Below, one piece after another: positions 9,576-18,607 of a stretch of 64,000 bases of DNA. Where the stretch lies: NCBI GenBank assembly GCA_963810485.1, contig CAWENQ010000004.1:682001-746000 (forward strand), in the 5' to 3' direction. The stretch is from DATKFM01 sp963810485. GTDB lineage: Bacteria; Pseudomonadota; Alphaproteobacteria; Dongiales; Dongiaceae. The number at the start of each line of letters is the position of its first letter. The first letter of the stretch is position 1. The notes beneath the pieces are model-generated. The model saw only the letters and a program-made list of their open reading frames with translations. It made no database searches and was not told where the DNA came from. Made by a program: the position numbers and the translations under genes.

Positions 9576-11213
9576 TTAGAAGTCCATGTCGCCCATGCCG
9601 CCATGGCCACCAGGGGCCGGCGGCGTGTCCTTCTTCGGACGGTCGGCGATCATGGCTTCCGTCGTGACCAGCAGGCCAGCGACCGAGGCCGCATCCTGCA
9701 GGGCGCAACGCACGACCTTGGTCGGGTCGATGATGCCGGCCTTCACCATGTCGGTGTACTCGCCCTTCTGGGCGTCGTAGCCGTAGTTGGCGCTCTTGTT
9801 CTCCAAGAGCTTGCCGATGATGACGGAGCCGTCATCGCCGGCGTTCTCGATGATCAGACGCGCGGGATAGGACAGCGCGCGGCGGATGATGTCGACACCC
9901 ACCTTCTGATCCTCGTTCTTCGGCTTCAGGTTATCAAGTGCCCGCATGCCGTAGAGGAGAGCGACACCGCCGCCGGCGACAACGCCTTCCTCGACCGCCG
10001 CGCGCGTGGCATGCATCGCGTCATCGACGAGATCCTTGCGCTCCTTCACTTCGACTTCGCTGCCGCCGCCGACGCGGATCACCGCGACGCCGCCCGCCAG
10101 CTTCGCCAGCCGCTCGGCCAGCTTCTCGCGATCGTAGTCGGAAGTGGTCTCTTCGATCTGAGCGCGGATCTGGTTGCAGCGTCCCTCGATCTCCTTCTTC
10201 TTGCCCGCGCCTTCGACGACGGTGGTGTTCTCTTTCTCGATGAGCACCTTCTTCGCCTTGCCGAGCATGTCGAGCGTGACGCTCTCCAGCTTGATGCCCA
10301 GGTCTTCGGAGATGACCTGGCCGCCGGTGAGGATCGCGATGTCCTCGAGCATCGCCTTGCGGCGATCGCCGAAGCCTGGAGCCTTCACCGCCGCGACCTT
10401 CAGGCCGCCGCGCAGTTTGTTGACGACCAGGGTCGCCAGCGCCTCGCCTTCCACGTCCTCGGCGATGACCAGCAGCGGACGGCCGGACTGAACGACCAAC
10501 TCGAGCACCGGCAGCATCGCCTGCAGGCCGGAGAGCTTCTTCTCATGGAGGAGAATGAAGGGATTCTCGAGCTCGCAGGTCATCTTCTCGGCGTTGGTGA
10601 TGAAGTACGGGGAGAGGTAGCCGCGGTCGAACTGCATGCCTTCCACGACTTCCAGCTCGGTCTCCAGGCTCTTCGCCTCTTCGACCGTGATCACACCCTC
10701 ATTGCCCACCTTCTGCATCGCTTGCGCGATCATGTCGCCGACGGTGCGGTCGCCGTTGGCGGAAATGGTGCCGACCTGGGCGATCTCTTCGGAGGTGGAA
10801 ACCTTCTTCGAACGCTTCTTCACGTCCTCGACGACAGCCGCAACGGCGAGGTCGATGCCGCGACGAACATCCATCGGGTTCATGCCGGCGGCCACGGCCT
10901 TCACGCCCTCGCGGACGATGGCCTGGGCCAGCACGGTGGCAGTCGTCGTGCCGTCGCCGGCGAGATCGTTGGTCTTCGACGCCACTTCGCGCACCATCTG
11001 CGCGCCCATGTTCTCGAATTTGTCAGCGAGCTCGATTTCCTTCGCCACCGTCACACCGTCCTTGGTGATGCGCGGCGCGCCGAACGACTTATCGAGCACG
11101 ACGCAGCGGCCCTTGGGGCCGAGCGTCACCTTCACGGCATTCGCCAGGATGTCGACACCGCGCAGCATGCGATCGCGGGCGTCGCCACCGAATTTCACGT
11201 CTTTTGCAGCCAT
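9576..11213 (-). CDS. groL: Chaperonin GroEL (60 kDa)
   Basis: A 545-residue subunit of the cytoplasmic tetradecameric chaperonin, which folds proteins with ATP and the GroES cap. Landmarks are AAKDVKFGGDARDRMLRGV at the N terminus, the ATP-site DGTTTATVLAQ near residues 87-97, and the Gly-Met-rich tail GGHGGMGDMDF. It is full length and intact. It lies 57 bases downstream of groS on the same strand, forming the usual groESL operon under the CIRCE element at 11656-11682, with a terminator just beyond the stop. Confidence 0.98.
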   Translation of the reverse strand: MAAKDVKFGGDARDRMLRGVDILANAVKVTLGPKGRCVVLDKSFGAPRITKDGVTVAKEIELADKFENMGAQMVREVASKTNDLAGDGTTTATVLAQAIVREGVKAVAAGMNPMDVRRGIDLAVAAVVEDVKKRSKKVSTSEEIAQVGTISANGDRTVGDMIAQAMQKVGNEGVITVEEAKSLETELEVVEGMQFDRGYLSPYFITNAEKMTCELENPFILLHEKKLSGLQAMLPVLELVVQSGRPLLVIAEDVEGEALATLVVNKLRGGLKVAAVKAPGFGDRRKAMLEDIAILTGGQVISEDLGIKLESVTLDMLGKAKKVLIEKENTTVVEGAGKKKEIEGRCNQIRAQIEETTSDYDREKLAERLAKLAGGVAVIRVGGGSEVEVKERKDLVDDAMHATRAAVEEGVVAGGGVALLYGMRALDNLKPKNEDQKVGVDIIRRALSYPARLIIENAGDDGSVIIGKLLENKSANYGYDAQKGEYTDMVKAGIIDPTKVVRCALQDAASVAGLLVTTEAMIADRPKKDTPPAPGGHGGMGDMDF

Positions 11214-11270
11214 GGTTCTCTAATTCCCTTGATTGATTGCAGTCTATGGGTTGGGTCGGCAGAGGCCGGT

Positions 11271-11588
11271 TTAGGCGGCCTTCTTCTTGCCAACAGCGGC
11301 GCCTTCGATGACGCCCATGATGTCGGTCTCCTTCATGATCAGCAGCTCCTCGCCGCCAATCTTCACTTCCGTGCCCGACCATTTGCCGAACAGAATGCGG
11401 TCGCCCGCCTTCACGTCGATCGGAACCAGCTTGCCGTTTTCATCACGGCCGCCCGGCCCGACGGCGATGATCTCGCCTTCCATCGGCTTCTCCTTGGCGG
11501 TGTCCGGAATGATGATGCCACCGGACGTCTTGTCCTGCTGCTCGATGCGGCGGACGACGACCCGGTCATGCAACGGTCTGAACTTCAT
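11271..11588 (-). CDS. groS: Co-chaperonin GroES (10 kDa)
   Basis: A 105-residue co-chaperonin that caps GroEL as a heptamer. It starts MKFRPLHDRVVVRRI, has the mobile-loop region QDKTSGGIIIPDTA at about residues 19-32, and ends with a Lys-rich tail, slightly longer than the E. coli protein, as is common in alphaproteobacteria. An AGGAGG ribosome site lies about eight bases before ATG 11588. It is the first gene of the groESL operon, 68 bases downstream of the CIRCE operator. Confidence 0.97.
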   Translation of the reverse strand: MKFRPLHDRVVVRRIEQQDKTSGGIIIPDTAKEKPMEGEIIAVGPGGRDENGKLVPIDVKAGDRILFGKWSGTEVKIGGEELLIMKETDIMGVIEGAAVGKKKAA

Positions 11589-11655
11589 GGAAATAACCTC
11601 CTAAGTCACGGTTTTAGTTGTGTTTTTACTGGATCTCTGGGCGAAGGAAGCGCTG

Positions 11656-11682
11656 CTGGCACTCCCGCCTCGCGAGTGCCAA
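11656..11682. promoter_or_regulatory. CIRCE operator (HrcA-binding site) of groESL
   Basis: CTGGCACTC, nine spacer bases, then GAGTGCCAA is a near-consensus CIRCE inverted repeat, which deviates from TTAGCACTC/GAGTGCTAA at only a few arm positions. It lies 68 bases upstream of the groS start, the classical position for HrcA repression relieved by heat. It is the only recognised signal in the 321-base gene-free stretch 11589-11909, which must also hold the groESL promoter and, on the plus strand, the usg promoter. Confidence 0.92.
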
Positions 11683-11909
11683 AGAAGTAAGAGGAGACAC
11701 TCCGGGAGTCAAGGGTTGGGTGCGCAGAGTCACTGCGGAAACTCGCTTTTCATCCGACAATCATGCGTTGGCAGCAGTCAACGATTAAGAGTGCTACGAC
11801 GTTGTTTTAATTGATTCTTTATGGTTTACGCGCAGGATCAAAGACGATGCGCCGGGGTTGATTCCGGTCATCTCGACGCAGCGAAGCAATGTCATGAGGT
11901 CGAAAGGCC

Positions 11910-12173
11910 ATGAGTGATTTCGCCAAGCAGTTGAAGGATTACCGGCTGACCACAGCGGAGATCCTGTACCACCTGCCGGATCATCCGGCGCTGCTGCAGA
12001 GCTTTATCTGGCAGGAGCTGGATATCGCGCCGCGCTTTCCCGTGCTCAAGAAGTTCCTGAATTTCTGGACGCTCAATCTGGACGGCAAGATCCATTCCGT
12101 GCGGGTGGCCTCCACGGAACTGATTAGGCCGGCCGAATTCCGGATGGCCAACGCCAGCTTCACGCTGCACTGA
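11910..12173 (+). CDS. usg: Usg family protein
   Basis: An 87-residue small soluble protein matching the alphaproteobacterial Usg family, historically described beside tryptophan biosynthesis genes but of unknown biochemical function. Diagnostic stretches are YRLTTAEILYHLPDHPALLQSFIWQELD in the first half and HSVRVASTELIRPAEFR in the second. It starts at ATG 11910, in a single-gene position between the divergent groESL operon and ctaA, with no trp genes nearby in this window. Confidence 0.88.
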   Translation: MSDFAKQLKDYRLTTAEILYHLPDHPALLQSFIWQELDIAPRFPVLKKFLNFWTLNLDGKIHSVRVASTELIRPAEFRMANASFTLH

Positions 12174-12272
12174 CGCAGCCGTCACCACCGGACTCCTGAT
12201 CCGCCGGCGTTAGCGCCGGCCGTGACACCGTTCCCCGTTGCCGCCGCAATTGCCGGCGACTAGAAGCCGGGG

Positions 12273-13316
12273 ATGCCCCGCGACGACCTCGCCCCCGCAC
12301 CCACTTCCGCCGACCGGCGCGTCGCCCTCTGGCTGCTGATCTGCTGTTCCATGATATTCGCCATGGTGGTGATCGGCGGGATCACGCGGCTTACCGAATC
12401 CGGGCTTTCCATCACCGAGTGGAAGCCGCTCAGCGGCATCATCCCGCCGCTGAGCGAGGCCGAATGGCAGGCGGAGTTCGACGGCTACAAGCGCATCCCC
12501 GAATATCAGCAGATCAACCGGGGCATGACGCTGGAAGAATTCAAAGGCATCTTCTGGTGGGAGTTCATCCACCGGGTCTGGGGCCGCCTCATCGGCGTTG
12601 TCTTCCTGGTGCCGTTCATCTGGCTGCTGCTCCGGCGTGAAATCCGCCGCGAGATGATCCCGCATTTGGCCGCGCTGTTCCTGCTCGGCGGGCTGCAGGG
12701 CGCGCTTGGCTGGTACATGGTGAGCAGCGGCCTGGCAGAGCGCACGGATGTCAGCCAATACCGCCTGACGGCGCATTTGCTGCTGGCGCTGGCGATCTTC
12801 AGCTATGCGCTATGGCTGGCGCTGACGCTGCTGCGGCGCGGCGCGATCGCCGACGCGGCGGCGGCGCGGCTGCGCCCGCATCTGTGGCTGACGGCGCTGT
12901 GCCTCGTATTGACGTTGACCTTCGGCGGTTTTGTCGCCGGCCTGAATGGCGGGCTGGTCCATAACAGCTTCCCGCTGATGGGCGGACAGCTCGTCCCCGG
13001 CGATGCCTTCCAACGTCCCTTAAGTCCCTTCGAGGATCCGGTGACCGCGCAGTTCATCCATCGCTGGCTGGCGATCGCAAGCGTGCTGCTGGCGGTCAGC
13101 CTGTGGCTGCGTCGTGGAGCATTGAGAATCTCCGCATCGAAGCCCATCGGCCTGCTGGCCGCCATGGCCGCGATCCAGGCCGGCTTGGGCATCGCCACGC
13201 TGCTGCTGATCGTGCCGATTCCGCTGGCGGCCGCGCACCAGGCTGGCGCTGTGGTGCTCTGGACGCTGGTGCTCTGGGCGTTGCACGCGACAAGGCAAAC
13301 TTCCGCGAGACCGTAG
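12273..13316 (+). CDS. ctaA: Heme A synthase (COX15/CtaA)
   Basis: An integral membrane protein of 347 residues that converts heme O to heme A for aa3-type cytochrome oxidases. It has about eight membrane helices. The family signatures are GGITRLTESGLSITEWKPL near residues 31-49, WWEFIHRVWGRLIG near 91-104, where the histidine is a heme ligand, and FIHRWLA near 261-267. It matches the proteobacterial type 2 (long-loop) form in length. The neighbours are unrelated (usg, an oxidoreductase), so the gene is probably expressed alone. No cytochrome oxidase genes are in the window. Confidence 0.95.
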   Translation: MPRDDLAPAPTSADRRVALWLLICCSMIFAMVVIGGITRLTESGLSITEWKPLSGIIPPLSEAEWQAEFDGYKRIPEYQQINRGMTLEEFKGIFWWEFIHRVWGRLIGVVFLVPFIWLLLRREIRREMIPHLAALFLLGGLQGALGWYMVSSGLAERTDVSQYRLTAHLLLALAIFSYALWLALTLLRRGAIADAAAARLRPHLWLTALCLVLTLTFGGFVAGLNGGLVHNSFPLMGGQLVPGDAFQRPLSPFEDPVTAQFIHRWLAIASVLLAVSLWLRRGALRISASKPIGLLAAMAAIQAGLGIATLLLIVPIPLAAAHQAGAVVLWTLVLWALHATRQTSARP

Positions 13317-13369
13317 CCAGCCCCATCCCGGCGGGCTAACTTGCGCGCTTCATTTTCAGGGAGCGCGCA

Positions 13370-14374
13370 ATGGAACCGGTGAAATGGGGCGTGATCAGCA
13401 CCGCCAAGATCGGCGTCGAGAAAGTCATTCCGGCGATGCAAAAGAGCCGGCACTGCAAGATCGCCGCCATCGCCTCGCGCGATCTCGCTCTCGGCCGCAA
13501 ATGGGCGGACAAGCTCGGCATCCCCAAGGCCTACGGCAGCTATGAAGAGCTGCTGGCCGACAAGGAGATCGAGGCGGTCTACAACCCGCTGCCCAATCAC
13601 CTGCATGTGCCGCTGTCGATCAAGGCGGCGGAGGCCGGCAAGCATGTGCTCTGCGAGAAGCCGCTCGGCCTCGATGCCAAGGACGCGCAGCGCCTGGTTT
13701 CCGCGCGCGACAAGAGCGGCAAGCTTATCGCCGAGGCCTTCATGGTGCGCTATCACCCGCAGTGGCTGAGAGCGCGCGAGATCGTGCGCAGCGGCAAGAT
13801 CGGCGAGCTGAAGGCGATCCAGGGCTTCTTCAGCTACATGCTCACCGATGCGTCGAACGTGCGGAACAAGGCCGACATCGGCGGCGGCGGCCTGCTGGAT
13901 ATCGGCGTCTATCCCGTGGTGACGTCGCGATTTCTGTTTGGCGCAGAACCCACACGCGTCGCGGCTGTCATCGAGCGCGATCCCGTCTTCAAGACCGACC
14001 GGCTGGCGAGCTGCCTGATGGATTTCCCCAAAGGCCAGGTCAGCTTCGCCTGCTCGACGCAGCTCGTGCCCTATCAGCGCATGCAGATCTACGGCACGAC
14101 CGGCCGCATCGAGATCGAGATACCCTTCAACGCGCCGCCGGACCGTCCCTGCCGCATCTTCACCGACGACGGCAGCGCCCTGGGCGATGCGTCGGCCAAG
14201 GAGGAGGTGCTGCCAGTCTGCGATCAATACACGCTCCAGGGCGACGTGATTGCCGAGGCGATCCGCACCGGCAAGGCCCTGGAATTCCCACTGGAAGACT
14301 TGCTGGCGAACATGCGCATCATCGATGCGCTGTTTCGGGCGGGCAAGAGCGGGACGTGGGAAGCCGTCAAGTAG
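13370..14374 (+). CDS. Gfo/Idh/MocA family NAD(P)-dependent oxidoreductase
   Basis: A 334-residue cytoplasmic dehydrogenase of the type acting on sugars, inositol or related substrates. The Rossmann nucleotide-binding segment is at the N terminus (KWGVISTAKIGVEKVIPAM), followed by the signature KHVLCEKPLGLDAKDA near residues 91-106, whose EKP lysine is the usual catalytic residue, and DIGVYPV near residues 176-182 in the substrate domain. The substrate cannot be assigned. It starts at ATG 13370 with an AGGGAGCGCGCA leader and is followed 34 bases later by the exported VWA protein. Confidence 0.9.
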   Translation: MEPVKWGVISTAKIGVEKVIPAMQKSRHCKIAAIASRDLALGRKWADKLGIPKAYGSYEELLADKEIEAVYNPLPNHLHVPLSIKAAEAGKHVLCEKPLGLDAKDAQRLVSARDKSGKLIAEAFMVRYHPQWLRAREIVRSGKIGELKAIQGFFSYMLTDASNVRNKADIGGGGLLDIGVYPVVTSRFLFGAEPTRVAAVIERDPVFKTDRLASCLMDFPKGQVSFACSTQLVPYQRMQIYGTTGRIEIEIPFNAPPDRPCRIFTDDGSALGDASAKEEVLPVCDQYTLQGDVIAEAIRTGKALEFPLEDLLANMRIIDALFRAGKSGTWEAVK

Positions 14375-14408
14375 TCTCCATGCCACCGCCAAGCGGATTG
14401 GGGGAACG

Positions 14409-17208
14409 ATGTCGAATTGTTGCGGCTTGCGCCTTCTCGCGGCACTGGCGGTTCTGGCCTGCGTTCTTCAGTTTCCGCGGGCCGTCCTCGCCGTCGAGGT
14501 TCATCTCGCCGACGATAGCCTTCTGACAGCTAGCACGGCGCCGCCGGACCGGCCGAAGCTGCCGGTTCTGTTCGTGCACGGTCACAACACCACGTCCGAC
14601 GATACCGATTTCAATTACAAGAAGAACTGGTGGAATGATCTCGGCACTCTGCCCTCGTTCAAGCGCACACTGGAAGCCAATCTCGGACTGGGCATCGAGC
14701 CCTATTTCATTCGATTCGAGGACCAGGACCGGTCGATCGACCTGGACGCCAACGAGATTCTGGAAGCTGTCGATCTGATCCTGCAAAGGCACGACCCGAA
14801 TGGAACAGCAAATGTTCGGGTCGCTATTATCGCCTACAGCAAGGGCACCATCAGCGCGCGGAAATACCTCAAGAATCTCGATGCGCAGCAACCCTCATTC
14901 AACCCGATCTCGACCTTCGTCGCCATCGCACCGCCAAATCATGGCATCAGCGCGACTTTGCCTGTGCTGAACCCAAGCCTGTCCACCAAACAGCTTTACA
15001 ACGGCTACCGGCCGCAGGGAGTGATCTTTGATTGCGGCGTTCCGTTCGACAATCCAGCAGGGACTGACTATATCGAAGACCTCAACGCTCACCCGATCAC
15101 AGACACCCTGACGCTCGATGCGACCGATGTTTATCCGAGCGAAGCACCGGGGAGCCGCGCGCCCGGCGATCCGCCGCTCGACGGCACCCTGTATGTCACC
15201 TTGTTCGCAAATGGAAACCGCGATTTCGTCGGCGGCGAAACGGCCTCCGGTGATTGCCAGGGACGAACGCTGGCGCTCAATCTCTCCCCCGATGCGGTGA
15301 ACCTGGCCCTAGGACCGTCGAGCATAGCGAATGGCTCGGAAACAGTTGTCCATCAAAACACGGTGCATGCCTTTGACGTCTTGTGCCTGGCGCTTTTTGC
15401 CGCGAGATACAATCGTTCGCCGGAGGGCCAGTCCTGCCTGACAAGCGGCGACGTGCCGATCATTCCCTCCCCGGTGCGAGCTGCAGCCATGTTGACGCTC
15501 GACTTCTCCGGCAGCATGGCGTTGCAGGCCTGCGCAACCTGCGACAGCCGGGCGCAGATCCTGGAGGATGCCACCACGCTTTTCATCCAACTATGGGCCA
15601 CCGTGGGCGATCCCGATGATCGTATCGGCGTGACCTACTTCCGCAGAGATATCGATCAACATGATATTGCCGGCGCGCTGCTGCCCTCCCTCGGTGACGG
15701 CGCCGACGAAGTCATCGACGATATCGGCAGCCAATCGCCGGGCAGTCTGACAGCGATGGGGGGCGGCGTGCAGCGCTCCATCGAAGCATTGGAGCCACTG
15801 ACCGACGCCGAGATTCGCCGCATCATCCTGTTCACCGACGGCATGCAGAACGTCAACCCGATGATCCTGCCTGTCGGCAACCAATATGAGATCGTCAACG
15901 AACCGGGCCGGATAAGCTCGAACGTAGTGCCGTCGATACCGCCGAAACGGCTGGATCAATTGCAGGGGATCGCCATCGATACAATCGGCGTCGGCGCCGG
16001 AAACGCCTTCACGGGCCTGCTGTCGGATATCGCCGGCGAATCCGGTGGACGGACCTGGGTGACCACGGCGCCCGATGATCAGTTGCGCGAATTTTTTGTC
16101 GAAGAATTGATCAACGCGCTCCGGGGTTTCAGCCCTCAGCTCATCGACTATCGCCGCGGCGGCATCGGTTCGAACGGCGGCAATGAACCCTTCGTTGTCG
16201 AAGGCGGTGCACGGAAACTTGTGCTGAAGTTGAGCTGGCGGCGCGGCCAGGATATGACGATCCGGGTCGAGAAGGACGGGGCCGACGTAACGGGCGCCGG
16301 CCGCATCGTCAACGGCACTTTCTACAAGATCTTCGTAATCGACTTTCCCGCAAAAGGGCCGGGCGGAGCGCTTACGTCGCAGGGCATCTGGCGGCTGGCC
16401 ATCGGTGGCAAGGCGGGAGCGAGATATGAAGCGGCGGCCATCGCCGACACTAAGCGTGTCAGGATCGATGCCGATTTCGCGGCGAAATCGGCCGTCGTTG
16501 GCGAACCGCTCGCTTTCGAGGTGCGTACGATCATCGACGGCAAGGTCTTTCTCGGGAAACTGAAAGCCGATGCGGTTCTGCAGCGGCCCGCAGTCGCTGC
16601 CGGCAATCTTGTTGCCGATAGGAAGCATATCGAAGCGGTGCGCAACCTTGAGCCGGGCATGAGCGCCGCGGAACAGGCGAGCCTGGCGCTGACGCTGGAT
16701 CCGCGGACCGCCAAGCGCCTGCGGCCCATCACGCAACGCTTGAGCTCTGAGCCCCGCAGCCGAGGGCGTATATCGAGGCTCCTTCCGTCCGTCGATATCG
16801 GGAATTTATACCGTCGTCCTTTCGATCGAGGGCGACGATGAAAGAATCGGGCACTTCCTGCGCCGGGCCACGGTCATGATGGTCATAGGCCCAGGTCCCG
16901 CAGACCCAAAGAACAGCCGCATCACCAAAGTGGACAGCAGGTTATCCAAGGACCGCCGCTACGTGACGCTAATTGTGGCTCCGCGCAATGCCGGGAACGC
17001 GCAATTGGGCCCGGGCTATGCCGACTTCATCTCGGGAAAGCTCTCCCAGGGTCGAACGATCGGCGGCGCACAGGACCTCGGCGACGGCCGCTACATGCTG
17101 GTATTGGCCGTCGCGGCAAATAGCGATGCCGAGCTGACGCTTGGGATGGGCGGCGTTACGCTGTATGCGGGTCCGCTCTCGCGGATCGCCCAGACCGCAG
17201 CGCCATAA
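14409..17208 (+). CDS. Exported alpha/beta-hydrolase plus VWA-domain protein (reading frame interrupted)
   Basis: About 933 residues, starting at ATG 14409 with a Sec signal peptide ending AVLA-VEV. The first third is an alpha/beta-hydrolase domain: FVHGHNT near residue 56 and a nucleophile elbow AYSKGT with Ser near 144, Ala replacing the first Gly of GxSxG. From about residue 360 follows a von Willebrand A domain with an intact MIDAS (DFSGSM at 365-370, later ILFTDGM). The remainder is beta-rich, like the regions following VWA in CLCA-type proteins. The frame shifts between 16743 and 16765: SSEPRSRG becomes SPAAEGVYRGSF, and the second frame runs to the stop at 17208. Its role is unknown; an extracellular metal-dependent adhesion or processing protein is possible. 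Confidence 0.75.
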
Positions 17209-17282
17209 CCACTTGATGCGCCGCAAGCAGAGCCTTTTTCACCTTGTGTGACGATGCGTCGGCGGGCTAGCTTTTGACCAAA

Positions 17283-17312
17283 CGATCAGGAATCAGAAAA
17301 ACGCACTGATCG
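17283..17312. promoter_or_regulatory. Inverted repeat upstream of the ABC importer operon
   Basis: CGATCAG (17283-17289) is repeated in inverted form as CTGATCG (17306-17312), 16 bases apart, ending 28 bases before the ATG of the substrate-binding protein. It could be a regulator site or a leader hairpin. No regulator gene is adjacent. Confidence 0.35.
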
Positions 17313-17340
17313 GAAAACCCTGAAATCAAGGAGGCACATC

Positions 17341-18519
17341 ATGACAGGGAAGAGTTTTCGTTTGTTCGCGCTGGGCAGCGCGGCCGCGATCGCGGTAAGC
17401 GGCCTTGCCGCAACGGCCAACGCCGACGCATTGCAAAGCATCGGACAAGGCGAAGGCCAGGTGGATATCGTCGCATGGCCCGGCTACATCGAGCGCGGCG
17501 AGACCGACAAGGCCTATGACTGGGTGACCGACTTCGAGGGCAAGACCGGCTGCAAGGTCAACGTCAAGACCGCGAACACGTCGGACGAAATGGTCGCGTT
17601 GATGAACGAGGGCGGCTTCGATGTCGTGACCGCGTCGGGTGACGCCAGCCTGCGGCTGATTGCCGGCGGCAGGGTGCAGGAAATCAACACGGCGCTGGTG
17701 CCGAGCTGGAGCACTGTGGATGAACGGCTGCAGAGCGCGCCCTGGCACACTGTCGATGGCAAGCATTACGGCGTGCCCTATCAGTGGGGCCCGAACGTGC
17801 TCGCCTACAACACCAACGTCTTCAAGGAAGCACCGAAGAGCTGGGATATCGTGTTCGGCGAAATGAACCTGCCTGATGGCAAGTCCAACAAGGGCCGCGT
17901 GCAGGCATTCGACGGTCCCATCTACATCGCCGATGCGGCGCTGTATCTGATGAAGCACAAGCCGGAACTGGGCATCGCCGATCCCTATGCCCTGAACGAA
18001 GACCAGTACAAGGCTGCGCTCGAGTTGCTGCGCGGCCAGCGGCAGATCGTCGGCCGTTACTGGCATGACGCGTTCGTGCAGATCGACGACTTCAAGAACG
18101 AGGGCGTCGTGGCTTCGTCGTCCTGGCCGTTCCAAGTCAATCTGCTGAAGGCGGAAAATCTGCCGATCGCCAGCACGGTGCCGGAGGAAGGCGCGACCGG
18201 ATGGGCGGATTCGACAATGATGCACAGCGAGGCGCCGCATCCGAATTGTTCCTATATGTGGCTGGAACATTCGATCAATCCGAAGCTGCAGGGCGATCTC
18301 GCGGCGTGGTTCGGCTCCAATCCGGCGGTGCTGGCGGCCTGCAAAGGCAATGCGCTGCTGACCGATGCAGGTTGCGAGACCAACGGCATGGGCAAGTTCG
18401 AGCAGATCCACTTCTGGAAGACGCCGCGGGCCGATTGCGGCGCTCCGGGCGGCGGCAAGGAGTGCGTGCCCTACTACCGCTGGGTATCCGACTACATCGC
18501 CATCCTCGGCGGACGATAA
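17341..18519 (+). CDS. Polyamine-type ABC transporter substrate-binding protein (PotD/PotF family)
   Basis: A 392-residue periplasmic binding protein with a signal peptide (cleavage after ATANA, about residue 28). It captures the ligand and delivers it to the membrane complex encoded downstream. Features include DIVAWPGYIERGE near residues 42-54, the hinge-side motif GVPYQWGPNVLAYNT near 141-155, and SWPFQV. The C-terminal region has several cysteines that may form disulfides. A strong AAGGAGG ribosome site precedes ATG 17341. It heads a four-gene importer operon. Sequence supports a spermidine/putrescine-family system, but the exact ligand is uncertain. Confidence 0.9.
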   Translation: MTGKSFRLFALGSAAAIAVSGLAATANADALQSIGQGEGQVDIVAWPGYIERGETDKAYDWVTDFEGKTGCKVNVKTANTSDEMVALMNEGGFDVVTASGDASLRLIAGGRVQEINTALVPSWSTVDERLQSAPWHTVDGKHYGVPYQWGPNVLAYNTNVFKEAPKSWDIVFGEMNLPDGKSNKGRVQAFDGPIYIADAALYLMKHKPELGIADPYALNEDQYKAALELLRGQRQIVGRYWHDAFVQIDDFKNEGVVASSSWPFQVNLLKAENLPIASTVPEEGATGWADSTMMHSEAPHPNCSYMWLEHSINPKLQGDLAAWFGSNPAVLAACKGNALLTDAGCETNGMGKFEQIHFWKTPRADCGAPGGGKECVPYYRWVSDYIAILGGR

Positions 18520-18560
18520 CCGGCGGTCTCCGACAGGCGACCGGGTGAAAGCTTGACGAT

Positions 18561-18589
18561 ATAGGGGCGGGTGCGACACCCGCCCCTAT
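18561..18589 (+). promoter_or_regulatory. Perfect intercistronic hairpin in the importer operon
   Basis: A 13-base arm (ATAGGGGCGGGTG, 18561-18573), a CGA loop and a perfect 13-base complement (18577-18589). No T-run follows, so it is more like an mRNA-stabilising or attenuating stem than a full terminator. Its place between the binding-protein gene and the ATPase gene fits the common need for more binding protein than membrane subunits. Confidence 0.7.
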
Positions 18590-18607
18590 GATTGCCGGGA
18601 CATCCCG

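Noticed and set aside
9603..11690. Very long open frame (695 codons) on the plus strand
   Set aside because: It is entirely antisense to groL-groS and owes its length to high-GC codon bias. The minus-strand genes are certain.
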